Assembly (NCBI GenBank): GCA_002103075.1
Contig: DABG01000016.1
Coordinates: 1-59,883, forward strand
Origin: Candidatus Gastranaerophilales bacterium HUM_9
GTDB taxonomy: Bacteria; Cyanobacteriota; Vampirovibrionia; Gastranaerophilales; Gastranaerophilaceae
Direction: 5' to 3'
Length of the DNA stretch: 59,883 nucleotides
A program made the position numbers and the translations under genes. The notes beneath the pieces were generated by a model. It saw only the letters and a program-made list of their open reading frames with translations. It was not told where the DNA came from and did not search any database. Below, piece after piece: positions 17,051 to 25,105 of this stretch. Each line of letters starts with the position of its first letter. Positions within the stretch are counted from its first letter, which is position 1.

Positions 17051-18130
17051 ATGTTCATAAATCCGACAAAGACATTATTAACCCCTGTTCATACAATAAA
17101 GCGAATAAATCCAAAATTCACTTATCCACAAAGTGGTATTACATTTGATATTCCACGCTTTCCATCAATTGATATGTGCGAAGCATTACAGATGAATACA
17201 ATTGCCAAAAATAAAAGATATCAAGAACTATCACATAAAATCCCAACTCAAGCTACAGACAAGGATTTAGAAAGATTATTATCAGATAATATTAATGATA
17301 GCTATAATAGAGCAGTTTGGATAAATCCTAAAGACTCTAAGGGATACTATTTATTAAAGGAAGATGAAACAAAAAATGGAAATTTAAAACTCAGAATATT
17401 GAATGAAGATGGTGCATTTGTAAAAAATGCAACTGTCCAACCACAAAAAGTAATATTAACAGATTTAGATATTGGTAAACAACTGTATATAGATGTTAGA
17501 GGTCTATGTTTATCACATGCTGACAGGATAGATGTCTTTGCAAGACGATTCAACCCTTTTGCAAAATACCAATTTGAGTATATATCATCTGATAATGATA
17601 TTAAGTATTTAAAAGATGAAATCACACCAGATACAACCTGTATATCTGCATCTTATGGAATTTTTTCAAAAACAAAACCTAAAAAAATATCAAATGATTT
17701 TCGTGATAATTACATCAATGATTTCAAATTTCAATCTCCAGAAGATGTAAAGATTTTAAATATATTAAGTGACTTAACTTCTAAAACAAGATTTTTAACA
17801 GGAGCAGGTAATAGTGGGGAAGATGTGGTTTCATTGTATTTAATGAAAACCGGCTGCGAGGGGGTAGGAGGTTTGAACAAAATCGGTGAACCTGATATAT
17901 GTTCGTCATCAAGGGATTTGACTCTTACACAACACTATGAACCTTTTTCATTTAATATCACAACGACAAAAGAGGGAATAAATATAACAGGATTAAAAGG
18001 TACAGATATTGAATATCCAACAGATTTGCCAGAGGGTCAGTATCTCGGCAAAAACTCTGGAACATCTTATTCAACACCTATCAGAGCCGCAAAGCTAGCA
18101 CTTAACAAAATGATGGAAGGTGTAGTTTAA
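17051..18130 (+). CDS. Divergent subtilase-like (S8) protein, no signal peptide
   Basis: 359 residues. Four pieces lie in subtilase order: an Asp in KVILTDLDIG (138/140, compare DTG), His156 in GLCLSHADRI, the oxyanion Asn254 in LTGAGNSGEDV, and Ser339 in NSGTSYSTPIRAAK (family GTSxAxP). The Asp and His motifs are far from consensus; Asn and Ser are convincing. It has no signal peptide, whereas bacterial S8 enzymes usually carry one with a propeptide. Only weak start signals are visible; a TAAAAT lies just 3 nt before the ATG. An intergenic repeat follows the stop. Confidence 0.6.
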   Translation: MFINPTKTLLTPVHTIKRINPKFTYPQSGITFDIPRFPSIDMCEALQMNTIAKNKRYQELSHKIPTQATDKDLERLLSDNINDSYNRAVWINPKDSKGYYLLKEDETKNGNLKLRILNEDGAFVKNATVQPQKVILTDLDIGKQLYIDVRGLCLSHADRIDVFARRFNPFAKYQFEYISSDNDIKYLKDEITPDTTCISASYGIFSKTKPKKISNDFRDNYINDFKFQSPEDVKILNILSDLTSKTRFLTGAGNSGEDVVSLYLMKTGCEGVGGLNKIGEPDICSSSRDLTLTQHYEPFSFNITTTKEGINITGLKGTDIEYPTDLPEGQYLGKNSGTSYSTPIRAAKLALNKMMEGVV

Positions 18131-18132
18131 GA

Positions 18133-18195
18133 ATTAACACAAAATGTCATTCAGAGCGGTCTGCAAATATTTCTATAAAGCAAGCGTGGAATCCC
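18133..18195 (+). repeat. Intergenic repeat, GTCATTCAGAG...GGAATCCC family (copy B)
   Basis: The outer parts are identical to 126-187 (30 nt at the left, 16 nt at the right); only the 16-17 nt middle differs. It lies directly after the stop of the subtilase-like gene. The remaining intergenic sequence to 18319 shows no gene. Confidence 0.8.
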
Positions 18196-18319
18196 TATGT
18201 ACATTTAATGTCTAAACTTTTTCTTCAGTACTTCAATGCTATATGGTTATTGATTTTTAAAATTTCAACAGAATTATTCGGGACAGTAGTGTCAAATTTG
18301 CTATATTCTTTTAATAAAT

Positions 18320-19078
18320 TTATTTATAATCAATTATATCTTTAATAACTTCCCCTGCTATAATTAAGCCTACAACAGAAGGTACAAAAGCGTTTGAACT
18401 TGGTATATTTCTTCTATTAGTGCATTTATGTACAGTCCCAGGAGGACAAATACAATGCGTTTTACAACTTATAGCCATATCTTCTAATGGTTTTAGAGCT
18501 TTTTCTTTAGAATAAACCACTTTTAATTTAGGGATTTTTCTTTTTCTTAACTCTTGTCGCATAACACGAGCTAAAGGACAAACAGAAGTATTATAAATAT
18601 CATCAACTTCAAACATTGTAGGATTAACTTTGTTCCCTGCTCCCATAGAAGAAATAACCGGTGTATTAGATTTATAACATTCTTCAACAATGCTTAATTT
18701 CCCAATCACTGTATCAATAGCGTCTACGACATAATCATATTGAGAGAAATCGAACATATCCTTTGTTTCAGGTGTGTAGAAAGTTTTGAACTTAGTAACC
18801 TCAGCTTTTTTATAAATATCCAAAATACGTTCTTCTGCAACGTCAACCTTGTATTTACCAACAGTAGAAAGTGTTGCATATAGTTGTCTATTCAAATTTG
18901 TTAAACAAACTTTATCATCATCTACTAATGTTATTTTACCAACACCTGAGCGGACAAGAGCTTCTACAGTATAACCACCGACACCACCAATACCAAATAT
19001 GGCAACGTGTGAGTTGTGAAGTTTTTCAATATTCTCTTTTCCAAACATCAATTGTGTTCTTGAAAACTGATTTAGCAT
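18320..19078 (-). CDS. tcdA: tRNA threonylcarbamoyladenosine dehydratase (TcdA/CsdL, ThiF-like E1 family)
   Basis: ATP-dependent enzyme that converts t6A37 of tRNA into its cyclic form. 252 residues, matching the family. It starts with LNQFSRTQLMFGKENIEKL, followed by the nucleotide motif IFGIGGVGGYTVEALVRSG, an LVDDDKV turn, and a catalytic Cys region near KTHCICPPG. tsaE and tsaB, which make the t6A precursor, are at 40805-41901. It lies 25 nt behind bioB on the same strand, so co-transcription is likely though functionally unrelated. Confidence 0.9.
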   Translation of the reverse strand: MLNQFSRTQLMFGKENIEKLHNSHVAIFGIGGVGGYTVEALVRSGVGKITLVDDDKVCLTNLNRQLYATLSTVGKYKVDVAEERILDIYKKAEVTKFKTFYTPETKDMFDFSQYDYVVDAIDTVIGKLSIVEECYKSNTPVISSMGAGNKVNPTMFEVDDIYNTSVCPLARVMRQELRKRKIPKLKVVYSKEKALKPLEDMAISCKTHCICPPGTVHKCTNRRNIPSSNAFVPSVVGLIIAGEVIKDIIDYK

Positions 19079-19103
19079 AAATTTATAATACCTTTATTTA
19101 TTA

Positions 19104-20039
19104 CTATTCTTTTGAAAATTCCAAATCTATACTTTCAAGCATTTCTTTATCTTTTTGAACTTCTTCACCATTTGTTGTTAAATAATCACCTGCTAGAAGT
19201 CCATTTACGCCTGCTTTCAAACCTAGTTTTTGAGTTTCTAAAGATAGTCTTGTGTTTCTTCCACCTGCATATCTTAAAATCGCTTTTGGCATTGCTATTC
19301 TAAAAATACAAATAGTTCTTATTACATCTTCTTCTGTAATTTTGTCACTGTAATCTTCTAGTGGAGTACCTTTAATTGGGTTTAAAACATTAATTGGAAC
19401 AGTTTTAGGATTTAATTCAGCAAGAGATAATGCCATATCTACTCTATCTTCTTTAGTTTCTCCCATACCTAAAATTACACCGGTACAAGCCTCAATACCA
19501 TTTTTAACGATATTTTTAACTGTTTTTATTCTATCTTCAAAATGGTGAGTTGTACATATTTCATTGTGATAATTTTGAGAAGTATTGATATTGTGATTAA
19601 ATCTTTCAACCCCAGCTTCTTTGATTTGTTTAATTTGTTCTTCGTTTAATAAACCTAATGATGCACAACAATGAATATCAGGAATAGAAGCAACTTTTTT
19701 AATCATTTCTAGGATAGTATTAAAATCATCTCCGTTTTCACTTCTACCACTTGTTACGATACAAAATCTTGTAGCACCATTTTCTTTTGCTTTAAGGGCA
19801 GATTGATAAACTTCTTCAACACTTAATAATGGGTGACAAACTATATCAGCGTGATTGTGAATACTTTGTGAACAATATTTGCAATTTTCACCACATTTAC
19901 CAGTTCTTGCACTGATTATAGAGCATACTTCAACTTCGTTTTTGAAGTTTTCTTTTGTAATTTTAGATGACATTTCAATTAATTCATCTAAATCCATATC
20001 GTATAATTTTAATAATTCTTCTTTTGTTATATCTGTCAT
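19104..20039 (-). CDS. bioB: Biotin synthase (radical SAM)
   Basis: Inserts sulfur into dethiobiotin to form biotin, using a radical-SAM [4Fe-4S] cluster and an auxiliary Fe-S cluster. The SAM motif CGENCKYC places Cys at about 49, 53 and 56. Other BioB blocks are EVCSIISARTG, RFCIVTSGR, HCCASLG, YNHNINTS-like FNHNINTS, and GGRNTRLS near the end. The start is set at ATG 20039 with AGGTGA upstream; a GTG 9 nt earlier is less likely. No other biotin genes are nearby, and no BirA operator is recognisable upstream. Confidence 0.95.
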   Translation of the reverse strand: MTDITKEELLKLYDMDLDELIEMSSKITKENFKNEVEVCSIISARTGKCGENCKYCSQSIHNHADIVCHPLLSVEEVYQSALKAKENGATRFCIVTSGRSENGDDFNTILEMIKKVASIPDIHCCASLGLLNEEQIKQIKEAGVERFNHNINTSQNYHNEICTTHHFEDRIKTVKNIVKNGIEACTGVILGMGETKEDRVDMALSLAELNPKTVPINVLNPIKGTPLEDYSDKITEEDVIRTICIFRIAMPKAILRYAGGRNTRLSLETQKLGLKAGVNGLLAGDYLTTNGEEVQKDKEMLESIDLEFSKE

Positions 20040-20226
20040 TTTCCTCACCTATTTTTTAAATTATATTTTACTAAACTTTTGTTTGAATTCTCATTCATTT
20101 TATCTTATTAAATATGAGAATTAAATGCTAAGCCATGGTAGATATACCATAAAAATATGTAATTTACTATAAAACTAATAATAAAGATATGAAAAACAAA
20201 GTTTTAATAAATAAACAGAGGAAAAA

Positions 20227-20318
20227 CACTGGGTAAGAACCCACGCCGACATTTTCAAAATTTTGCAATAAAAAAATCACCCTTTCGAGTGACCTTAAAT
20301 GGAGGAGAAAGTGGGATT
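20227..20318 (-). repeat. Far copy of tRNA-Ser 3' end plus terminator and flank
   Basis: A near-identical direct repeat of 20692-20784, 465 bp away. Read in the tRNA direction it holds the last part of the T-arm and the acceptor (ATCCCACTTTCTCCTCC), the same terminator hairpin, and a shared tail ending ACCCAGTG. It differs by a few substitutions, so it is an old copy. It marks the outer end of the tRNA-Ser-linked element. Confidence 0.85.
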
Positions 20319-20691
20319 GTCTTGTTCGGTCGCGTTTAACGGGTCTACGTGTTTTGGTTATTGTGATTACATCACAAAATCCAAAAACACTCCGCCCTCA
20401 GCTCCCTCACGCTGTCTTGAATTTGCTCCACGCTCACAGAGTCTCACCTTTTGTGACCTTGTCACAGTCGGCTCAATCTGTTCGCTATCCAAACTAACTT
20501 CGTGTCGTCCGTCCGCAAATTCGCTCGAACCAAAAACAAAACTTCGTTTTGTGGTTCTCATCACACTTTACTCTGTATAATAAAAAAGGACAGAGCCGAA
20601 CTCTGTCCTTTTTTATTAAAATGGAGGAGGAAGTGAAGGACTCCGCTTTTTATTGATTAAGTATCAATAAAAAGATGGATGGGGAAGAACC
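20319..20691 (-). mobile_element. tRNA-Ser-linked non-coding element
   Basis: Between the two tRNA-end copies lies a stretch visibly richer in G and C than its surroundings. In the tRNA direction it holds a GAACCA...TGGTTC hairpin followed by GTTCGAGCGA (20521-20530), GGGCGGAG (20390-20397), a TTGTGAT/ATCACAA hairpin, and CGTAGACCCGTTAAACGCG ending AAGACA at the repeat. The same blocks occur in the same order in the tRNA-Gly element. Inside lie a third short copy of the tRNA end (20615-20635), a hairpin with loop TAAGT (20647-20673) and a terminator. It has no credible coding frame and no integrase. Confidence 0.6.
20582..20616. terminator. Terminator hairpin inside the tRNA-Ser element
   Basis: AAAAAAGGACAGAG-CCGAA-CTCTGTCCTTTTTT gives a strong, nearly symmetric hairpin usable in both directions. 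It follows the short third copy of the tRNA-Ser acceptor end. Confidence 0.8.
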
Positions 20692-20733
20692 CACTGGGTG
20701 AGAACCCACGCCGACATTTTCAAAATTTTGCAA

Positions 20734-20763
20734 TAAAAAAGTCACCCTTTCGAGTGACCTTAA
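20734..20763 (-). terminator. Terminator of tRNA-Ser
   Basis: In the tRNA direction: AAGGTCACTCGAAAGGGTGA followed by CTTTTTT. The same hairpin is copied at 20274-20295. Confidence 0.85.
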
Positions 20764-20768
20764 AATGG

Positions 20769-20855
20769 AGGAGGAAGTGGGATTCGAACCCACGGTACCC
20801 GTGAAGGTACGACAGTTTTCAAGACTGCTCCAATCAACCGCTCTGGCATTCCTCC
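20769..20855 (-). tRNA. tRNA-Ser (anticodon TGA)
   Basis: 87 nt with a long variable arm, as in class II tRNA-Ser. The acceptor GGAGGAA pairs with TTCCTCC; the anticodon loop is CTTGAAA, anticodon TGA; the T-arm is GTGGGTTCGAATCCCAC. The base after the acceptor is T, with CCA directly after it in the DNA (20766-20768). The discriminator of bacterial tRNA-Ser is normally G, so T here is unusual. Confidence 0.93.
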
Positions 20856-20926
20856 GTGCAATTGTTTGAATGTAAATTAATCATACTAAAAAGATATCCA
20901 AATGTAAAGTACTTTTTTTAAATATC

Positions 20927-21721
20927 TTAGACTAATCTCAAATGTCCTGCTGTATCTACTTTTTCCTTTAATGCTGACAATCTGTTTTCTACATATTCAG
21001 CATGTGTAGAATTTGGGTGAACCTTCAAAAACTTCTTATAATACTTCCTTGCATACAAGAAATTCTTCAAATTATCAAAACAAACTCCCAACCCAAAATA
21101 TGCTCTATAAAAATTAGGCTCTATCTTTAATATGTTCATAAATATTTTGATTGCGTCAGCATATCTTCCTTCGCATATTAACAATGCGGCTTTATGACTG
21201 TGTGCTTTTGCATACTCAGGGTGTTCCTCAATCAATTTGTCATAAATCTTCATTGCCATATCGTCTTCTTGAGCAAGCTCATGTGCCAATGCCAACTGTA
21301 ATTGTACGTCCAAATTCGTTTTATCTATCATTATAGATTTTTGAAAACATATTATAGCCTTTGCTAATTCGTTTTCTAACAAATAACAAATCCCCATCTC
21401 ATAATATGATGTAGCTTGTGTTTTTATATCAGAAGTATTTACTTCTAATGATTTTTGAAAATTCTCAATAGCTTTCTCATAATTATTCAAATACTTATAT
21501 GAAATACCCAACCCTAAATAAGATTCTGTATTAGTACGTTCCAACATAATAGATTGCAAATAACAAGAAACAGCTTTCTTATACTCACCACTATTTCTCA
21601 AATCATCTGCCATTGTCATGTATTTTAAAGAATCGGGCAAATTATTCTTATCTAATTTTTTTAAACCATTTGATGCATTTGTCACACTCAAAACAGGCGT
21701 AACATAATCGGATTTTTTCAT
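20927..21721 (-). CDS. TPR-repeat protein
   Basis: About 264 residues, cytosolic. At least five TPR units follow one another, for example AVSCYLQSIMLERTNTESYL, YEKAIENFQKSLEVNTSDIK and ARKYYKKFLKVHPNSTHAEY. Such scaffolds hold protein complexes; no partner is indicated. The start is set at ATG 21721, with AGAGAGG 6 nt upstream; a TTG at 21727 is less likely. It diverges from the secreted pair at 21848. Confidence 0.8.
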   Translation of the reverse strand: MKKSDYVTPVLSVTNASNGLKKLDKNNLPDSLKYMTMADDLRNSGEYKKAVSCYLQSIMLERTNTESYLGLGISYKYLNNYEKAIENFQKSLEVNTSDIKTQATSYYEMGICYLLENELAKAIICFQKSIMIDKTNLDVQLQLALAHELAQEDDMAMKIYDKLIEEHPEYAKAHSHKAALLICEGRYADAIKIFMNILKIEPNFYRAYFGLGVCFDNLKNFLYARKYYKKFLKVHPNSTHAEYVENRLSALKEKVDTAGHLRLV

Positions 21722-21811
21722 ATACAACCTCTCTCCACAATATAATTCTAAAATTTTTCTTAAAAAGATTTAACATACAAATGGTTGAGATTTTTAACCC
21801 CATATAGAGCA

Positions 21812-21841
21812 TTGGATTAATAACCATAAGTATGGTATAAA
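21812..21841 (+). promoter_or_regulatory. Extended -10 promoter giving a leaderless transcript
   Basis: TTGGAT (21812-21817), an 18-bp spacer, and TGG-TATAAA (box 21836-21841). The ATG at 21848 lies exactly at the expected +1, and no Shine-Dalgarno sequence is present. Confidence 0.55.
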
Positions 21842-21847
21842 AATAGT

Positions 21848-22675
21848 ATGAAAAAATTAGGGTTATTATACATATTATTAGCTGGAATAATAATTCCTCA
21901 AATGTATCTACCATCAATGAGTGCAGAGATACAACTACAAAATGTGCAAAAAAGCTCTTATAACCTTACCCCTAAAAAACAAAAGGTTTCAGGTTCACTC
22001 CTAATCAATGATTATAAGGTTATGGACGAACTTGTAAAACTTCAAAAAGAAAAAGATTTAGCTGATGTTGAAATGCTTTGGAAAGGCACTATCGAAAACA
22101 ACAAAGTTATTGAGTTTGCACTCAAAAAACTTGCAACGCCAGAAAGCCAAAGACGTATCCATTCATCACTTATGGCGAAAACTCTTTCAGCAATTGTTTC
22201 TGGAGCTTCACTTGTTCCAAGTTTGGTAGGTTGCGATTATGCACTTCAAACAGGTGCCTATTCAGCAGGCAGACTTGCCCAATCATTATTAAACAGAAAA
22301 AACGTTCCACAAGAAGTTCCCTTAACCGATACCGAACTTATTGAACTTGCGGGGCTAGTTGAAAACCTTCAAGACAACTTGATTTCAACATATTATAATT
22401 ACAAAAACGCTTTAATAATGATTAAAGAAACACGTGAACGAATTCTTTTATATGCAAAAAATTATGACAAAGCTCAAAAGAAAGGCGATGTGCTTGATTT
22501 GACTATCTCTTCAACACTTTATGATAATATGATTATTCAAGAATATGAAGAGGTTCAAACCGCAAAAAAATATCACGCAGAACTTCAACGTCTTGCAGGG
22601 AAAACAGCCGTTGACAAATTAAACTTGTTCCAAGTCGATTTCAACGCAATCTTAGTTAAGGACAAACTAAAATGA
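21848..22675 (+). CDS. Secreted helical protein, paralog of the next gene (first of pair)
   Basis: 275 residues with a signal peptide or N-terminal membrane helix (residues ~4-22, possible cleavage after MSA). The rest is mostly helical: a conserved block VEMLWKGTIENNKVIEFALK, a hydrophobic AIVSGASLVPSLVG region, and a long amphipathic helix with YYNYKNALIMIKETRERI reminiscent of TolC-type outer-membrane efflux coiled coils (weak). It shares the LWxG, FALxKLA and YYxYxxA blocks with the next gene, overlapping it by 4 bp (ATGA). Probably periplasmic; function unknown. Confidence 0.65.
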   Translation: MKKLGLLYILLAGIIIPQMYLPSMSAEIQLQNVQKSSYNLTPKKQKVSGSLLINDYKVMDELVKLQKEKDLADVEMLWKGTIENNKVIEFALKKLATPESQRRIHSSLMAKTLSAIVSGASLVPSLVGCDYALQTGAYSAGRLAQSLLNRKNVPQEVPLTDTELIELAGLVENLQDNLISTYYNYKNALIMIKETRERILLYAKNYDKAQKKGDVLDLTISSTLYDNMIIQEYEEVQTAKKYHAELQRLAGKTAVDKLNLFQVDFNAILVKDKLK

Positions 22676-23544
22676 AAAAGTTACTATTATCAATACTTTG
22701 CATAATACTTTTTCAATCATACGGGTTTGCAATCTCGTATGAAGATTTGAACACAATTAAAGAACCTGCCTACCGATTCGGTACAACAGACGAAGTTGAA
22801 AACCCTATGGATATCAACACAACACTTGAAAAAAAAGCAACTATGTCTGATTCAAGCGTTGAAGATGCAAACCTTACTTATGCTGATTTAAGCATAAAAC
22901 GTATCTCAAAAGAAATATCACAAGATTTGCAAATTGATTACGATGAAATTTTGTCAGATTTATCAATGCTATGGCAGGGAGCAGCAACAAAAAGCGATAC
23001 AATAAAGTTTGCACTTTATAAACTCGCTAACCCAAATGAAGATAAACCTGACAAAAACTCTATCAAAAAAGTCCTATCAACTATTGCTAATATGTCTACT
23101 TTAATTGGAGCAGGAACAGGGAACCCATTATTAGCGAGTGCATCGCTTATCGGTGGTAATACTCTTGGTATTCTATCTCAAGATACTAAAGCATTAAACT
23201 ATAAATACACCAAAGTTGGTGATGCGGATATGATTATTTTAGTTCGCAAAATTGACGAACTTCAACAAAAAGTAGTTGGTATTTATTATGATTATATGAC
23301 AGCTAGAGAGCTCTACAACATGCGTTCAGAAATGGCTAACAGACGTCACTATTACTATACCCAAACTCAAAACGGTTCTAAAGAAATGATTTTAATAGCT
23401 GATGCTTATTATCGTGAAGCACTTGATTTGCAAAAGAAAGCAAAAAATAGATTTGCAGATAAACGTGCACAGTTAGAACAAATCGTTGGGCCTGATACTT
23501 TTAAACAGTTTGAAGAAATGATTAACGCTAGAGATAAAAAATAA
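22672..23544 (+). CDS. Secreted helical protein, paralog of the previous gene (second of pair)
   Basis: 290 residues with a signal peptide (MKKLLLSILCIILFQSYGFA). It repeats the blocks of its neighbour: LSMLWQGAATKSDTIKFALY, a small-residue hydrophobic stretch with IGAGTGNPLLASASLIGG, and GIYYDYMTARELYNMRSEMA, then a long charged helix. The 4-bp ATGA overlap and the shared architecture point to a tandem duplication whose products may form a heteromer. No family assigned. Confidence 0.65.
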   Translation: MKKLLLSILCIILFQSYGFAISYEDLNTIKEPAYRFGTTDEVENPMDINTTLEKKATMSDSSVEDANLTYADLSIKRISKEISQDLQIDYDEILSDLSMLWQGAATKSDTIKFALYKLANPNEDKPDKNSIKKVLSTIANMSTLIGAGTGNPLLASASLIGGNTLGILSQDTKALNYKYTKVGDADMIILVRKIDELQQKVVGIYYDYMTARELYNMRSEMANRRHYYYTQTQNGSKEMILIADAYYREALDLQKKAKNRFADKRAQLEQIVGPDTFKQFEEMINARDKK

Positions 23545-23619
23545 ATTTAAACCAAATTCTATTGAAAACTCGAATTTGCACTAATTAAATACTTATTTTG
23601 TCTTACCCTTTAATTAAAT

Positions 23620-24357
23620 TTATCTAGGGAAATAAACCTTGTATACTTGAGTTGTTTTAAGTTCTGCTGAGCCACCTTTAACTAACAAAAATAACAAACC
23701 TAGACCGAAAAATGCAGAACCCACTGTTGCAACTGGATACACCCAAACAGAACGGTTTGAACCTGTTTTTGAAATTTCACCGATTAAATTTGTAGTTCCT
23801 ATTGAAAAATGACCTATAATGATATCCCCAGGGACACCTCGCATGCCGTTTGGTGAGATATTTTCAATTCTTGCTTTTACAATCGTTCCAGCAGGATATG
23901 TTTTTGATTTATAAGAAACAGCCTTTGTTGTTTCAAATTCAACATAATCACCCTCATCAATATTTGAATCACTTGAGGCCAATCTGTTTTTTATTTTTAA
24001 CTCTAAGGAAACTAATTCTGTTTTATCAGTTACTATATCTTTATTCTTTATAACAACAATGTTTGAAGATTTCTTAGGTAATATTTCTTCTAATACCGCA
24101 GCTTTTATTATTGTTGGATTTTTTGACTTATTACTTTCTGCAAAACTATCAACCACAAATACCTTTTGACGAGATTGTGTCTTAACATGTTCAAGAGTAT
24201 CTTCTGCAAAATCATCATTTATATTTACAATGACACGAGTAGGATAAGGTTTAGTTTTATCTAATGTAGACTCCACTAAATCATCTTTTATCATTGCAAA
24301 CGATGGCGTCACAAGCATATTAAAACATATCGCAAGTATTAAAATATTTTTCATCAT
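23620..24357 (-). CDS. Secreted protein with TrbI/VirB10-like beta domain and C-terminal membrane helix
   Basis: 245 residues with a signal peptide (MMKNILILAICFNMLVTPSF). Residues ~130-200 hold a beta domain of the pattern YPAGTIVKARIENISPNGMRG, similar to that in the proteins at 14825 and 57572. A membrane helix follows near residue 215 (SAFFGLGLLFLLV), and the chain ends in basic residues. It is 12 nt behind the M48 protease gene, so one operon is likely. A cell-envelope role is inferred; no function known. Confidence 0.6.
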   Translation of the reverse strand: MMKNILILAICFNMLVTPSFAMIKDDLVESTLDKTKPYPTRVIVNINDDFAEDTLEHVKTQSRQKVFVVDSFAESNKSKNPTIIKAAVLEEILPKKSSNIVVIKNKDIVTDKTELVSLELKIKNRLASSDSNIDEGDYVEFETTKAVSYKSKTYPAGTIVKARIENISPNGMRGVPGDIIIGHFSIGTTNLIGEISKTGSNRSVWVYPVATVGSAFFGLGLLFLLVKGGSAELKTTQVYKVYFPR

Positions 24358-24369
24358 TTTATCTAACCA

Positions 24370-25065
24370 TTAATTATATTTAATACGACTTTTTGAATTT
24401 GTTTTAACTTTATTTTGGAATTTTGCTCTATTTTCTTGAGAAGTCAACAAGAAGTTTTGATAATAAATATTATTTTTATATGTATTATTAGCCAAGAATT
24501 CTGGATATTTTTTGTAGATATATTCATAAACTTCCATCATTCTTCTTGTAGACAATGGGTGAGTTCTGTGCCAATCAAATCTATTTTGACCAAAACATCT
24601 ACTCATAACAACAATAAATGCAACTGGGTTATAACCAGCATTAACCATATAATCTACGGCTCTTTTATCTGCTTTATATTCATATTTTTTAGGGTGAAAA
24701 ACGTATGACCAATCAGAGAATGTACCTCTAAGAATACCGTTATAACTATCAACCCCGTGAGAAATTTCATGAGCAAGCACAGCGGCTATTTCATCATCTG
24801 AGTCAAGTTTATTAAATAAACCTTTATACATTGTAATTTCTCTACTTGTTGGCATGGTAACTGCATTTTTCACATTATGTGTATCAAAATTAAATACCAT
24901 TCGTTTAGTTATACCATTAGAGTTTAAAATATTAAAACCAATTTCATCAACCTTTTGAGTAATTTTTCTAACTTCTGTATTTGGCATATTATCAGAAGTT
25001 GAAAATGCACAACAAGGTAATCCTATCATAGCTGTCATAAACGCTAATAGTAAAAATTTCTTCAT
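24370..25065 (-). CDS. M48-family zinc metalloprotease (periplasmic)
   Basis: 231 residues with a signal peptide (MKKFLLLAFMTAMIGLPCCA). The zinc motif HEISH lies in AAVLAHEISHGVDS, and a third-ligand block YEYKADKRAVDYM follows ~45 residues later, as in BepA/LoiP/HtpX-type M48 peptidases. These often police outer-membrane protein assembly. It is shorter than BepA because it has no TPR part. First gene of a pair with 23620. Confidence 0.85.
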   Translation of the reverse strand: MKKFLLLAFMTAMIGLPCCAFSTSDNMPNTEVRKITQKVDEIGFNILNSNGITKRMVFNFDTHNVKNAVTMPTSREITMYKGLFNKLDSDDEIAAVLAHEISHGVDSYNGILRGTFSDWSYVFHPKKYEYKADKRAVDYMVNAGYNPVAFIVVMSRCFGQNRFDWHRTHPLSTRRMMEVYEYIYKKYPEFLANNTYKNNIYYQNFLLTSQENRAKFQNKVKTNSKSRIKYN

Positions 25066-25105
25066 AGTATCTCCTATATTCTTAATATTTAACTACATCA
25101 AATGA

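Noticed and set aside
20050..20230. Possible riboswitch or BirA operator before bioB
   Set aside because: Only two short inverted repeats (TTCTCAT/ATGAGAA and ATGGT/ACCAT) are present; nothing matches a biotin operator or a known riboswitch.
20299..20580. Overlapping frames on both strands inside the tRNA-Ser element
   Set aside because: No ribosome site, no family resemblance, and the same DNA holds conserved non-coding blocks and hairpins; the composition (G+C-rich) favours chance long frames.
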